Source: Flavobacteriaceae bacterium
GTDB taxonomy: Bacteria; Bacteroidota; Bacteroidia; Flavobacteriales; Flavobacteriaceae
NCBI GenBank assembly: GCA_947457255.1
Contig: CANGUZ010000004.1
Location: forward strand, 1-64,000
Reading direction: 5' to 3'
Length of the DNA: 64,000 bases
Every line of letters starts with the position of its first letter. The first letter of the stretch is position 1. The notes beneath the pieces are model-generated. The model was not told the DNA's origin. It saw only the letters and a list, made by a program, of their open reading frames with translations, and ran no database searches. Below are positions 10,490-21,596 of the stretch, in pieces. The position numbers and the translations under genes are program-made.

Positions 10490-11632
10490 ATGAACATTTT
10501 ACTTGTAGGAGAATACAGTAGACTTCATAATTCTCTAAAAGAGGGTTTAATAAAATTGGGGCATAATGTTGTCATTATTGGATTTAATGATGGATTTAAA
10601 AATTATCCCGTAGACTATCCAATAGGATTAAAATGGAATTCTACTTTTCTAAAAAAAATAAAAGTTGGAATATATAAACTTACTGGATATAATATTAACT
10701 CTTATTTTACATATAAACAATTCAAAAAATATCAATCAAACTTCGTTGGCTTCGATGTAGTTCAGCTCATTAATGAAAACAGCTTTTATTGCGGTTTATA
10801 TTATGAGAAACGCATATTAAAATTTCTTTTCAAAAACAATAAAAAATCTTTTCTATTAAGTTGTGGCACTGATTACTTATCTGTAAAATATGCTTTTGAA
10901 AACACTGCTATAAAATCAGTTGCACAACCTTATTTAAATGGAAAAATAAATAAAAAAAAATACCAGAATGTTTTAAAGTTTAGAACTGAAACCTATAAAA
11001 AGTTACATTATTTTATTGTAAAAAATACAATTGGAATAATAGCTTCTGATATGGATTATCACATTCCTTTAATTAATCATTCCAAATATTTAGGATTAAT
11101 ACCAAATCCTATTAATATTGATAAATTCAAAGTTTTACCAATAAATTTTACAGAAGAAGTTATTATTTTTCATGGTATTAATTCAGAAAGTTATTTTAAA
11201 AAAGGAAATGATTTTTTTGAAAAAGCATTAGAAATTATTGAAGAGAAATATTATCCAAAAGTAAAAGTTGTGATTACTCGAGATGTTCCTTATGAAAAAT
11301 ATATAGATTTATACAATAAAGCGCATATTATTTTAGATCAAGTATATGCCCATGACCAAGGTTACAATGCACTAGAAGCAATGGCAAAAGGAAAAGTAGT
11401 TTTTACAGGTGCCGAAACTGAATTTGTTAATCACTATAAATTAACAGAAAGAGTCGCTATAAATGCAGTACCCGATGTTACATATTTAGTAAAAGAATTG
11501 TCGTTTTTGATTGAAAACCCTAAAGAAATTGAGGCTATAAGTAAAAGAGCTAGAATTTTTATAGAACAAGAGCACGATTATGTTAAAAGCGCAAAAAAAT
11601 ACATTGATTTATGGAATAAAGAATTGTCTTAA
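10490..11632 (+). CDS. Glycosyltransferase (GT4-like)
   Basis: 380 aa; DQVYAHDQGYNALEAMAKGKVVFTG acceptor-domain motif. Confidence 0.7.
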   Translation: MNILLVGEYSRLHNSLKEGLIKLGHNVVIIGFNDGFKNYPVDYPIGLKWNSTFLKKIKVGIYKLTGYNINSYFTYKQFKKYQSNFVGFDVVQLINENSFYCGLYYEKRILKFLFKNNKKSFLLSCGTDYLSVKYAFENTAIKSVAQPYLNGKINKKKYQNVLKFRTETYKKLHYFIVKNTIGIIASDMDYHIPLINHSKYLGLIPNPINIDKFKVLPINFTEEVIIFHGINSESYFKKGNDFFEKALEIIEEKYYPKVKVVITRDVPYEKYIDLYNKAHIILDQVYAHDQGYNALEAMAKGKVVFTGAETEFVNHYKLTERVAINAVPDVTYLVKELSFLIENPKEIEAISKRARIFIEQEHDYVKSAKKYIDLWNKELS

Positions 11633-11734
11633 TCACTTTAAACCTCGTGATAATTCGATATTTTATAGATAATTGTTAGATTTATATAATATAAATTACA
11701 AATTATCGTTGTCAATAGAAAACGTTAAATATGC

Positions 11735-11762
11735 TTGATAATTTAAAAAATAAGTATATTTG
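11735..11762 (+). promoter_or_regulatory. Bacteroidota housekeeping-type promoter upstream of DUF892 gene
   Basis: TTG (11735-11737) and TATATTTG (11755-11762), match to TTG/TAnnTTTG consensus. Confidence 0.55.
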
Positions 11763-11821
11763 CACCATTAATTCGCCCCAGAATTTACCTTAAATATTTC
11801 TTTAACTTAAAACTATGAAAA

Positions 11822-12376
11822 ATGGACGCTGCAAAAAAATTCCCCCAACACAATGATGTGGTAAATGACAATGATTTACGTTATGTTAAATTTAAATTCA
11901 ATGGTACTGCACAAATTCAAGAATTACTTCTTAGTGAAATAAAATCTTTATATTATATAGAGAAAGCGTTACTAATAGCTTTTCCAAAAATTATAAAAAA
12001 TTCCTGTTCATTTGAACTCATTGAAGCAATTACCATTCACTTTGAAGAAACAAAAAATCATGTTATCCGATTAGAAGATGCTTTCTTATGTTCAAACGAA
12101 AACCCTATTTTACAAAGAAATAAATCTATTGAATCTCTAATTAATGAAATAGATTCAATCATTGAAACCACAAAATTTGGTAGTGTTAGAGATGCAGGAA
12201 TTGTACTTGCTTTAAGTAAAATAGAACATTATGAAATTGCAACTTATAATATCCTTTCTACTTATGCCGCAAGTATGAATGAAAATGCAATTGCTGAGCT
12301 ACTTGCAGAATCTCTAAATGAAGAAAAAATAACCGAAATGCGTTTGAATAAAATAGCTGACTCTTTAAAATTTTAA
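11822..12376 (+). CDS. DUF892 (YciE-like) ferritin-like protein
   Basis: LLSEIKSLYYIEKALLIAFPKI...; SKIEHYEIATYNILSTYA. Confidence 0.75.
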   Translation: MDAAKKFPQHNDVVNDNDLRYVKFKFNGTAQIQELLLSEIKSLYYIEKALLIAFPKIIKNSCSFELIEAITIHFEETKNHVIRLEDAFLCSNENPILQRNKSIESLINEIDSIIETTKFGSVRDAGIVLALSKIEHYEIATYNILSTYAASMNENAIAELLAESLNEEKITEMRLNKIADSLKF

Positions 12377-12452
12377 AAATTAAACAATAAATCATAGCCT
12401 ATTTCGATAATTTGAATGTTTTTTTAGATATTTGTTATTCATTTAAATAAAT

Positions 12453-13469
12453 ATGAAAAAAATCACTTTACTAAGTTTACTATCTTTCGCCATTTTAAGT
12501 TGTGCCAGTCAAAAAAAGAATAGTACTGTTGAAGTCAGTAAATACATTAACTCTATAACTGCAGAAGAACTAAAAAAACATCTGTATGTAGTAGCTTCAG
12601 ACGAAATGGAAGGTCGAGAAACGGGATCTAAAGGTCAGAAAAAAGCTGGTGAATACTTGATTAATAATTATAAAGATAATAACATTCCTTTTCCTAAAGG
12701 AGCTCAAAATTATTATCAAAACATTCCTGCTGCATTCCTAAATGCTAAAAGAAATGAAAATTTACCTGATTCAGAAAATATTTGGGCATTTATAGAAGGT
12801 TCTGAAAAACCAAATGAAATAGTCGTGATTTCTGCTCATTATGACCATGTAGGCATAATAAATAATGAAATTTATAATGGAGCCGATGATGATGGTTCAG
12901 GAACAGTTGCCTTATTAGAAATTGCGCAAGCTTTTGCCCAAGCAAAAAAGGACGGAAATGGACCAAAGCGTTCAATATTAATTCTTCATTTTACTGGTGA
13001 GGAACATGGTTTACATGGTTCACGCTTTTATTCAGAAAATCCTTTATTTCCTTTAGCTAATACTGTTGCCGATGTAAATATTGACATGATTGGTCGCCGA
13101 GACGAAGCGCATGCTGACTCTAATAATTATGTATATGTTATTGGTTCAGATTATCTTTCAAGTGATTTATATAACATTTGTGAAGATGTAAATAAAAAAT
13201 ACATTCATTTAAATCTCGATTACAAATACAATGACAGAAACGATCCTAATCGTTTTTACTACCGTTCTGATCATTATAACTTTGCAAAAAATGGAATTCC
13301 TTCAGTTTTCTTTTTTAATGGAACACATGACGATTATCATCAAGCTACTGACGAAGTAGATAAAATTGAATTTGATGCATTATCAAAAAGAACACAATTG
13401 GCTTTTGCTACCGCTTGGGAAATAGCTAACCGTGAAAATCGATTAGTTGTAGATAAAGACGGAAAGTAA
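12453..13469 (+). CDS. M28 family zinc metallopeptidase, lipoprotein
   Basis: Lipobox AILSCAS; VVISAHYDHVG, NGADDDGSGTVALLEIA, FTGEEHGLHGS. Confidence 0.9.
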   Translation: MKKITLLSLLSFAILSCASQKKNSTVEVSKYINSITAEELKKHLYVVASDEMEGRETGSKGQKKAGEYLINNYKDNNIPFPKGAQNYYQNIPAAFLNAKRNENLPDSENIWAFIEGSEKPNEIVVISAHYDHVGIINNEIYNGADDDGSGTVALLEIAQAFAQAKKDGNGPKRSILILHFTGEEHGLHGSRFYSENPLFPLANTVADVNIDMIGRRDEAHADSNNYVYVIGSDYLSSDLYNICEDVNKKYIHLNLDYKYNDRNDPNRFYYRSDHYNFAKNGIPSVFFFNGTHDDYHQATDEVDKIEFDALSKRTQLAFATAWEIANRENRLVVDKDGK

Positions 13470-13505
13470 GATATGTCCTGAAATAAAAAAAGTATAAAAA
13501 CAAAA

Positions 13506-13531
13506 AAAGCTTCGAGTTTCCTCGAAGCTTT
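13506..13531 (-). terminator. Intrinsic terminator of tRNA-His (possibly bidirectional)
   Basis: Perfect 11-bp stem AAAGCTTCGAG/CTCGAAGCTTT with 4-nt loop; U-run on the minus strand. Confidence 0.8.
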
Positions 13532-13540
13532 AACATTTTG

Positions 13541-13615
13541 GGTGGCTGACCGGGTTCGAACCGGCGACCCTCGGCACCACAAACCAATACTCTAACCAGC
13601 TGAGCTACAACCACC
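13541..13615 (-). tRNA. tRNA-His (GTG)
   Basis: Cloverleaf; anticodon loop TTGTGGT; G-1:C73 pair; GGTTCGAACC T-arm; CCA not encoded. Confidence 0.93.
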
Positions 13616-13677
13616 ATTTTTAACGAGTGCAAATGTATTGCAAAAGTTTTATTTTACAAAGAAATAATTAAAAAAAA

Positions 13678-14394
13678 TTATATCAAATCCCCTAAACTAT
13701 TGATGGCCAAATACCTCTCAACAGTAAAACCTTCTGCATAATCTACTCCTATAATTCTACCTAAATCTTTAGCACGATAATTTAAACTCTCTAGAAAATT
13801 TTTTGAAGCAATAGGCGTTTCTGGTTCATCAGAATTGGGATTATAAAACTGAGAGGTATATGCCAAAATAGATTCCACTCTCTTGTCATTATAGCCAGTT
13901 ATATCTACTACAAAATCAGGCTGAAGATTTTTCCATTGTATGTAATGATACACTAACTTTGGTCTCCAAGCTTCTTGTTTAACTTCATTGTACTGAGTCT
14001 CAATTTTTATTAATCCCGAAAGAAAACAAGCATCTGAAACTAATTTACTTCCTTTACCATGATCGACATGACGGTCATCAACAGCATTGCACAAAACAAT
14101 ATCTGGTTTGTATTTGCGTATGATTTTAATAACTTCTAATTGGTGTTCCTCATCATTTACAAAAAATCCATCCCGCATATTCAAGTTTTCGCGTATGGAA
14201 ACTCCTAAAATTTTTGCAGCCGCATTTGCTTCTTGATCCCGAATTATCGCAGAACCACGAGTTCCTAGTTCTCCACGAGTTAAATCTATAATTCCTACTT
14301 TTTTTCCTAATGCTACTTCTTTAGCAATTGTTCCAGCACAACCTAACTCAACATCGTCAGGATGGGCTCCAAAAGCAAGTATGTCTAATTTCAT
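13678..14394 (-). CDS. bshB1: Bacillithiol biosynthesis deacetylase BshB1 (LmbE/PIG-L family)
   Basis: LDILAFGAHPDDVELGCAGT; DDRHVDHGKGS. Confidence 0.88.
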   Translation of the reverse strand: MKLDILAFGAHPDDVELGCAGTIAKEVALGKKVGIIDLTRGELGTRGSAIIRDQEANAAAKILGVSIRENLNMRDGFFVNDEEHQLEVIKIIRKYKPDIVLCNAVDDRHVDHGKGSKLVSDACFLSGLIKIETQYNEVKQEAWRPKLVYHYIQWKNLQPDFVVDITGYNDKRVESILAYTSQFYNPNSDEPETPIASKNFLESLNYRAKDLGRIIGVDYAEGFTVERYLAINSLGDLI

Positions 14395-14436
14395 ATTTTC
14401 ATTTTATTACTAAACCAAAGGTACAAAGATAAAATT

Positions 14437-15549
14437 CTAAATATCTAAATCTAAAATCTTCTTAATTGTCATCGATTTATTTACCGTTTCTATCCATTCT
14501 TTTTCAGGGATGCTTTCTTTTGTTATGCCACATCCAACATAAATATTTGCTTTTGTCATTTTGAGATTCGAAGCAATCTCAAATTTTACACATCTCAAGT
14601 TAACATACAAATCAGTGCTTTTTTCCTGAGAACTAAAATCTTTGTTCAATTCACCTAAAAAACCAGAATAGTATTCTCTATCATAACCTTCACTTGCTAA
14701 AATAAAATTTTTAGCATTATTAGTTGGAAGTCCACAAACCGCGGGTGTTGGATGTAAAATTTCTAAAAGTTCTTTTAAATTAAAATTTGCATCTAATGTT
14801 CCTTTTATATCCGTTTTTATGTGAACAACATTACCCGCTTTTAGAGTATATGGCTCAGAAACAGTACAATTAGAAGAAACTGTTTTAACATTATCAAAAA
14901 TAAAATTGGTTACCAATTGCTGCTCTTGTTGCTCTTTACTTTTCCAAACTATTTTTTCCGAATCTAAGTATAACTGTGTTCCAGCTACAGCAGCGGTCTG
15001 AAAATTAATACCCTTTAATTGTAATAACTGCTCAGAAAATGCGCCCAACCACAACCCTACTTTTGGATGAAAAAAACAATATGTAAATGTCGATGGATAT
15101 TCGTTTAGCAATCTTTGAAACAAAATCATTACATCTAAATGAAAAACTTCAATAACTTCTTTACGAGACAAAACTACTTTCGTTAATTCATCTGATTCAA
15201 TACCTTTAATTCCCTTTTCAACAAGTTTTATAAACTTATTTTTAGCCTCAGCATCTTCTTTTGGATTGAAATAAAATTCAGTTTCAAGACTACTATTTAT
15301 TTCAAAATAAGCAGTTTGATTTTCAGATTGATTTTCGGGAATGAAAACCTTTTTTCCATCAAAAGGAGCAAAAACAAAACCTACTTCCTCGAAATTTTCA
15401 ACAAAATGTAAAGAATCATTTTTCTGAAAAAGTCCAATTAACTGATTTGAATAGGGTTTATTGTACAATACAAAAGGTAATTCTGCTTTTATTTGATGAT
15501 TTGCTTTTTCTAAAATTGCAGTCAAGGTCAAATTTTCGAGTGGATTCAT
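14437..15549 (-). CDS. menF: Isochorismate synthase (chorismate-binding family)
   Basis: ELTKVVLSRKEV, AVAGTQ, LHPTPAVCGLP, EREYYSGFLGE-like motif. Confidence 0.85.
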   Translation of the reverse strand: MNPLENLTLTAILEKANHQIKAELPFVLYNKPYSNQLIGLFQKNDSLHFVENFEEVGFVFAPFDGKKVFIPENQSENQTAYFEINSSLETEFYFNPKEDAEAKNKFIKLVEKGIKGIESDELTKVVLSRKEVIEVFHLDVMILFQRLLNEYPSTFTYCFFHPKVGLWLGAFSEQLLQLKGINFQTAAVAGTQLYLDSEKIVWKSKEQQEQQLVTNFIFDNVKTVSSNCTVSEPYTLKAGNVVHIKTDIKGTLDANFNLKELLEILHPTPAVCGLPTNNAKNFILASEGYDREYYSGFLGELNKDFSSQEKSTDLYVNLRCVKFEIASNLKMTKANIYVGCGITKESIPEKEWIETVNKSMTIKKILDLDI

Positions 15550-15977
15550 TATACTTTTTTTCGAGGCAAAACCATATTGGTTAACTTACAAAGTGAAATC
15601 AAATTATTTTCCTCATCGGTAATTTTAATTTCCCATAAATGAATACTTATTCCTTTATGAATATTCTTTGCAGTACCAATTACAAATCCCTCTTTTACAG
15701 CCTTTAAATGATTGGCTGAAATTTCTATTCCACGAATTTCACTGACTTCATGATTTATAAATAACATCGATGCTGCACTACCAACGCTCTCCGCCAAGGC
15801 AACACTTGCGCCACCATGCAATAAACCCATAGGCTGATAAATTCTTGAATTGACTGGCATTCTAGCCACAAGAAAATCTTCTCCTGCATCTATAAATTCT
15901 ATTTCTAATGTTTCCATTAAGGTGTTTTTAGAAAATGCATTGCATTGTTTAAGGATTTTATCTTTATCAAAACTCAT
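15549..15977 (-). CDS. PaaI-type hotdog thioesterase (likely DHNA-CoA thioesterase in menaquinone pathway)
   Basis: GLLHGGASVALAESVGSAAS; adjacent to menF; MSFDKD start at 15977. Confidence 0.8.
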   Translation of the reverse strand: MSFDKDKILKQCNAFSKNTLMETLEIEFIDAGEDFLVARMPVNSRIYQPMGLLHGGASVALAESVGSAASMLFINHEVSEIRGIEISANHLKAVKEGFVIGTAKNIHKGISIHLWEIKITDEENNLISLCKLTNMVLPRKKV

Positions 15978-16145
15978 TAGTCTGTTTTTGATGTAAAAAT
16001 AGTACATTAAGAGTATACATAAAAGCGAATAGAATTAAAGATGATTGAAAAAAGACTATTTTTAAAAATTTTACGTTACAATTAAATAAATCAAGAAATA
16101 AACCAGTAAACATTTTTTACTATTTTTACCAAAATTCAAAAAACA

Positions 16146-17705
16146 ATGCCTAAATTTATTTATATCCTTTTTGTGGGAATTCTTATTTCAATGAGTTCTT
16201 GTCGAAAAGACTTTGATACAGTTCCAAGTTCTGGAAACCTACAATTCTCAAAAGACACTGTTTATTTAGATACCGTTTTTACTAATATCGGTTCTAGTAC
16301 CTATACCTTAAAAGTGTATAATCGCAGTAATAAAGACATTGCGATTCCAACCATAAAATTAAAAAATGCAAATTCTAAATACAGAATGATGGTTGATGGC
16401 ATGACTGGTGAAGATAAAGATGGTAATGGAATTGGAGACGGGAAATCGTTCAATAATGTTGAGCTTTTAGCCAAAGATAGTTTGTATATTTTTATTGAAA
16501 CTACTGCTAGTATATCTGACGCAAATCCTACCGATTTTCTTTATACTGATGAGATCCAATTTGATACGGGTAGTAATTTGCAAAAAGTAAATTTGGTAAC
16601 TTTAATTCAAGATGCAATTTTTTTATATCCACAAAAATATGAAGATGGAACGAAAGAAAATTTGCTTTTAGGTGTTGATAAAGATAATTTGGAGGTACGA
16701 ATTAATGGTTTTGAACTGAATGAAAATGATCCTATAAATGGAAACGAATTTCATTTTACAAATAAAAAACCCTATGTTATTTATGGATATGCAGGTGTTC
16801 CAGAAGGAAAAATTTTAAAGATAGATGCTGGAGCTAGAGTACATTTTCATTCAGAATCTGGATTAATTGTTCAGCCAAAAGCACAATTAAGAATTAACGG
16901 AACTGCATCGCTAAATCCTGATAAACCTCAAGAAAATGAAGTGATTTTTGAGGGCGATCGTCTAGAACCTGAATTTTCGGATGTACCAGGACAATGGGGT
17001 GTTGTTTGGCTAAGAGATGGAAGTACCTCTTTCGTTAATCATTTAACCCTAAAAAATGCTTCTTTAGGATTTTTGATGCAAAAAAGCGACTTAACTATAA
17101 CCAATTCGCAAATTTATAATTCCTCTAACTACGGTATTTTAGCGAGAGTCTCCACAATTCTAGGAGAAAATGTAGCCATTAATTATGCAGGTCAAGCAGG
17201 ATTAGCTTGTACTATAGGTGGAGATTATAGTTTTACACATTGTACTTTTAATAATAATTGGAACAGTTCAAAACAATTGTCAGTTTACATTAGTAATTTC
17301 GAAAAAAACGAAGACGAGAGCATTACAGTTTCGAATTTAGATCGAGCAACTTTCAACAATTGTATAATATATGGTTCAAATAATGTCGAATTGTTTTTAG
17401 ACAAGGTAGATTCTGCGTCTTTTAATTCATCATTTGAAAACTGCTTGATTAAGTTTAATGATAGAGGAACAGGAATTGCCAATGACGAAATTTATAATTT
17501 TATTAGAAATCAAGAATCAGGAAATATAAAAAATAAAGAGCCTAAGTTTTATAATGTAAACCAGAATAAATTGAATATTGATGAAACCTCATCAGCGTTT
17601 CAGAAAGGAAATACTGCATATAGAATTCCAACTGATATTTTAGGAGTTACAAGAACAATTATTCCCGATATTGGAGCTTATCAAAGTGCTGCATTTCCAA
17701 AATAG
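16146..17705 (+). CDS. Lipoprotein with right-handed beta-helix-like repeats
   Basis: Lipobox MSSCRKDF; repeated NNCIIYGSNNVELF / NSQIYNSSNYGIL patterns. Confidence 0.65.
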   Translation: MPKFIYILFVGILISMSSCRKDFDTVPSSGNLQFSKDTVYLDTVFTNIGSSTYTLKVYNRSNKDIAIPTIKLKNANSKYRMMVDGMTGEDKDGNGIGDGKSFNNVELLAKDSLYIFIETTASISDANPTDFLYTDEIQFDTGSNLQKVNLVTLIQDAIFLYPQKYEDGTKENLLLGVDKDNLEVRINGFELNENDPINGNEFHFTNKKPYVIYGYAGVPEGKILKIDAGARVHFHSESGLIVQPKAQLRINGTASLNPDKPQENEVIFEGDRLEPEFSDVPGQWGVVWLRDGSTSFVNHLTLKNASLGFLMQKSDLTITNSQIYNSSNYGILARVSTILGENVAINYAGQAGLACTIGGDYSFTHCTFNNNWNSSKQLSVYISNFEKNEDESITVSNLDRATFNNCIIYGSNNVELFLDKVDSASFNSSFENCLIKFNDRGTGIANDEIYNFIRNQESGNIKNKEPKFYNVNQNKLNIDETSSAFQKGNTAYRIPTDILGVTRTIIPDIGAYQSAAFPK

Positions 17706-17734
17706 TATGTTAAAAACTCTTTATAACTGTACAT

Positions 17735-17764
17735 TGTAGATTGTGATTTTTTAGACTAAATTTG
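17735..17764 (+). promoter_or_regulatory. Housekeeping-type promoter of purL
   Basis: TTG (17735) - N19 - TAAATTTG (17757-17764). Confidence 0.5.
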
Positions 17765-17827
17765 CAGCAACAACACACTCGAGGCGCCCGAACTGTATGG
17801 AGCGTAGCGGAATAAAACTACAAAACA

Positions 17828-20800
17828 ATGATTCATTTCTTCGAAAACCCAACAAACACGGTTTTTGCTGTACAAACTACAAATCAAATTTCAGCTCAAG
17901 ACGTTTTAAAACTCAATTGGCTTTTTGCTAACTCCAATAAAATAGAAAAATCCGTACTTACGGATTTTTTTGTTGGACCTCGAGCCGCTATGATAACTCC
18001 TTGGAGCACTAATGCAGTCGAGATTACCCAAAATATGGGAATCACTGGAATCATCCGAATCGAAGAATTTTATAAAGTTTCGGAAGATTTTACAGATTTC
18101 GACCCAATGCTTTCGCAAAAATATACCGAGTTGAATCAAGATATTTTCACGATTCACATGCAACCTGAATCCATTCTAAACATTGACGACATAGCTGCTT
18201 ACAACCAATCAGAAGGTTTGTCATTGAGTGGTGAAGAAGTAGATTATTTAGATAATCTATCAAAAAAGTTAGATCGAATATTAACCGATTCAGAAATTTT
18301 TGCTTTCTCGCAAGCCAATTCAGAACACTGTCGCCACAAGATTTTCAACGGCACTTTCGTAATTGATGGTGTAGAAAAAGAAACTTCTCTTTTCAAATTA
18401 ATCAAAAAAACATCTCAGGAAAACCCTAACGATATAGTTTCGGCATACAAAGACAACGTAGCTTTTATAAAAGGTCCAAGAGTACAACAATTCGCTCCAA
18501 AAACGGCTGACAAACCAGATTTTTATGAAATAAAAGAATTTGATTCGGTTATATCCTTAAAAGCAGAAACACACAATTTTCCAACAACTGTAGAGCCATT
18601 CAACGGAGCTGCAACAGGATCGGGAGGAGAAATCCGTGATCGTTTAGCAGGTGGACAAGGTTCATTACCAATGGCTGGAACAGCAGTATATATGACTTCT
18701 TATTCAAGATTGGAAAAGAACAGACCATGGGAAGATGCTGTAGCCGAAAGAAAATGGTTGTACCAAACTCCAATGGATATTTTAATCAAAGCTTCGAATG
18801 GAGCTTCTGATTTTGGAAATAAATTCGGGCAACCACTGATCACGGGTTCAGTTCTAACTTTCGAACACGAAGAAAACAACCGAAAGTTGGGTTATGACAA
18901 AGTAATTATGCAAGCGGGTGGAATTGGTTACGGAAAATTAGATCAAGCCATAAAAAAGAAACCACAAGAAGGAGACAAAATCGTCATTCTTGGTGGAGAA
19001 AATTATAGAATAGGAATGGGTGGCGCTGCAGTTTCCTCAGCCGATACTGGCGCTTTTGGTTCAGGTATCGAATTGAATGCTATCCAACGTTCCAATCCAG
19101 AAATGCAAAAACGTGCTGCCAATGCCATTCGTGGTTTGGTGGAAAGCGACCACAACCCCATTGTTTCCATTCACGATCATGGAGCTGGTGGACATTTGAA
19201 TTGTCTTTCGGAATTGGTGGAAGAAACGGGAGGATTGATTGACTTGGATAAATTGCCTGTGGGTGACCCTACCCTTTCGTCCAAAGAAATCATTGGTAAC
19301 GAATCTCAGGAAAGAATGGGATTGGTTATTGGTCAAAAAGATATAGATATTTTACAACGAATTGCAGATAGAGAACGTTCTCCAATGTACCAAGTGGGAG
19401 ACGTAACTGGCGACCACCGTTTTACTTTCGAGTCCAAAACCACTGGATTGAAACCAATGGATTATGCTTTGGAAGATTTCTTTGGAAGTTCGCCAAAAAC
19501 GGTAATGATAGACAAAACCATCCATTACAATTATCCCGCTTTAAGATATGATGTAAAAAAAATTACTAGTTATTTAGAGCAAGTATTACAACTGGAGGCA
19601 GTTGCTTGTAAAGACTGGTTGACCAACAAAGTAGATCGATGTGTAGGTGGAAAAGTAGCCAAACAACAATGTGCTGGACCATTACAATTGCCATTGAACA
19701 ATTGTGGTGTCGTAGCTTTGGATTACATAGGAAAAGAAGGAATTGCAACTTCAATTGGGCACTCTCCTATTGCTTCCTTAATTGATCCTGTTGCTGGAAC
19801 AAGAACCGCCATTGCCGAATCGTTGTCCAATATTGTTTGGGCTCCAATTAAAGGCGGATTGAAAGGGACTTCTCTTTCGGCTAACTGGATGTGGGCCTGT
19901 AAAAATGAAGGAGAAGACGCTCGTTTGTATGCTGCGGTTGAAGCTTGTTCTGATTTTGCCATCGAATTGGAAATCAATATTCCAACAGGAAAAGATTCAC
20001 TTTCGATGAAACAAAGATATCCAAACGACGAAGTAATTGCACCGGGAACGGTGATTATTTCTGCAGGTGGAAATTGTATCGATATTAGAAAAGTAGTAGA
20101 ACCTGTTTTGCAAAAAGACGGTGGCTCTATTTATTATATTAATTTGTCCCAAGACGATTTCAAATTAGGAGGCTCTTCTTTTGCACAAACTTTGAATAGT
20201 ATTGGAAACGAAGCGCCAACTATTAAAGATGCACCTTTCTTTAAAAATGCCTTCAATACGATTCAAGAATTGATTTTAGACAATCAAATCTTGGCAGGTC
20301 ACGATATTGGAAGCGGTGGTTTGATTACTACTTTATTGGAAATGTGTTTTGCTGATGTGAATTTGGGAGCAAAAATTGATTTTTCTGTTTTCGGAGATAA
20401 AGATTTGGTAAAAATCCTTTTTGCAGAAAATATTGGTGTTGTTATTCAAGCAAATGAAGATACTGTTTTCGAAAATAAATTAAATGAAAATGGAATTGAA
20501 TTCTTTAAATTGGGTCAAGTTACCCAAAATGATTCATTACAAATAACTCACAACTCACAACTCACAAACTATAACGTTTCTGAATTAAGAGATATTTGGT
20601 TTAAAACATCTTTCTTATTAGATCAAAAACAAGCTAAAAACGGTACGGCTCAAGCCCGTTTCGACAATTACAAAAACCAAGTATTAAACTACACTTTTCC
20701 TACACATTTTACAGGAAAAAAGCCTTTAATTGACAACTCAAAACTAAGACCGAAAGCAGCTATCATTCGTGAAAAAGGAAGTAATTCCGAGCGTGAAATG

Positions 20801-21493
20801 GCCAATGCAATGTACTTAGCAGGATTTGACGTAAAAGATGTTCACATGACCGATTTGATTTCGGGACGTGAAAATCTGGAAGATATTCAGTTTATTGGAG
20901 CTGTTGGTGGATTTTCCAATTCGGATGTTTTGGGTTCTGCCAAAGGTTGGGCTGGAGCATTCAAATACAACGAAAAAGCAAACACAGCATTGAAAAACTT
21001 CTTCAAAAGAAAAGATACATTGTCGGTTGGAATTTGTAACGGTTGCCAATTGTTCATGGAATTGGAAGTAATCAATCCAGAACACAAAGTACATGGAAAA
21101 ATGTTACATAATGACAGTCACAAACACGAAAGTATATTTACATCTGTTATTATACAAAAAAACAAATCGGTAATGTTATCTACATTGTCTGGTAGCACTT
21201 TAGGTGTTTGGGTTTCGCACGGGGAAGGAAAATTCCATTTGCCTGAGCCAGAAGAAAACTACAACATTGTTGGGAAATACGGTTACGAGAGCTATCCTGC
21301 CAATCCAAATGGTTCTGACTTTAATACTGCAATGTTATGCGACACAACAGGTCGTCACTTGGTAATGATGCCTCACATTGAGCGTTCTACTTTTCAATGG
21401 AACTGGGCACATTATCCAAAAGACAGAAACGATGAAGTTTCCCCATGGTTAGAAGCATTTGTTAATGCTAGATTATGGATTGAAAAGCATTAA
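17828..21493 (+). CDS. purL: Phosphoribosylformylglycinamidine synthase
   Basis: 1221 aa; AETHNFPTTVEPFNGAATGSGGEIRD; C-terminal glutaminase GICNGCQLF. Confidence 0.96.
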   Translation: MIHFFENPTNTVFAVQTTNQISAQDVLKLNWLFANSNKIEKSVLTDFFVGPRAAMITPWSTNAVEITQNMGITGIIRIEEFYKVSEDFTDFDPMLSQKYTELNQDIFTIHMQPESILNIDDIAAYNQSEGLSLSGEEVDYLDNLSKKLDRILTDSEIFAFSQANSEHCRHKIFNGTFVIDGVEKETSLFKLIKKTSQENPNDIVSAYKDNVAFIKGPRVQQFAPKTADKPDFYEIKEFDSVISLKAETHNFPTTVEPFNGAATGSGGEIRDRLAGGQGSLPMAGTAVYMTSYSRLEKNRPWEDAVAERKWLYQTPMDILIKASNGASDFGNKFGQPLITGSVLTFEHEENNRKLGYDKVIMQAGGIGYGKLDQAIKKKPQEGDKIVILGGENYRIGMGGAAVSSADTGAFGSGIELNAIQRSNPEMQKRAANAIRGLVESDHNPIVSIHDHGAGGHLNCLSELVEETGGLIDLDKLPVGDPTLSSKEIIGNESQERMGLVIGQKDIDILQRIADRERSPMYQVGDVTGDHRFTFESKTTGLKPMDYALEDFFGSSPKTVMIDKTIHYNYPALRYDVKKITSYLEQVLQLEAVACKDWLTNKVDRCVGGKVAKQQCAGPLQLPLNNCGVVALDYIGKEGIATSIGHSPIASLIDPVAGTRTAIAESLSNIVWAPIKGGLKGTSLSANWMWACKNEGEDARLYAAVEACSDFAIELEINIPTGKDSLSMKQRYPNDEVIAPGTVIISAGGNCIDIRKVVEPVLQKDGGSIYYINLSQDDFKLGGSSFAQTLNSIGNEAPTIKDAPFFKNAFNTIQELILDNQILAGHDIGSGGLITTLLEMCFADVNLGAKIDFSVFGDKDLVKILFAENIGVVIQANEDTVFENKLNENGIEFFKLGQVTQNDSLQITHNSQLTNYNVSELRDIWFKTSFLLDQKQAKNGTAQARFDNYKNQVLNYTFPTHFTGKKPLIDNSKLRPKAAIIREKGSNSEREMANAMYLAGFDVKDVHMTDLISGRENLEDIQFIGAVGGFSNSDVLGSAKGWAGAFKYNEKANTALKNFFKRKDTLSVGICNGCQLFMELEVINPEHKVHGKMLHNDSHKHESIFTSVIIQKNKSVMLSTLSGSTLGVWVSHGEGKFHLPEPEENYNIVGKYGYESYPANPNGSDFNTAMLCDTTGRHLVMMPHIERSTFQWNWAHYPKDRNDEVSPWLEAFVNARLWIEKH

Positions 21494-21596
21494 AAAAATG
21501 AAAAGAAATTTCATTATAATTTTAACAATTTTATGAAAGTAAAATACTTCACATACGATTCAAAATTTATATATTTGAAATAAAATCACAAAAGTC

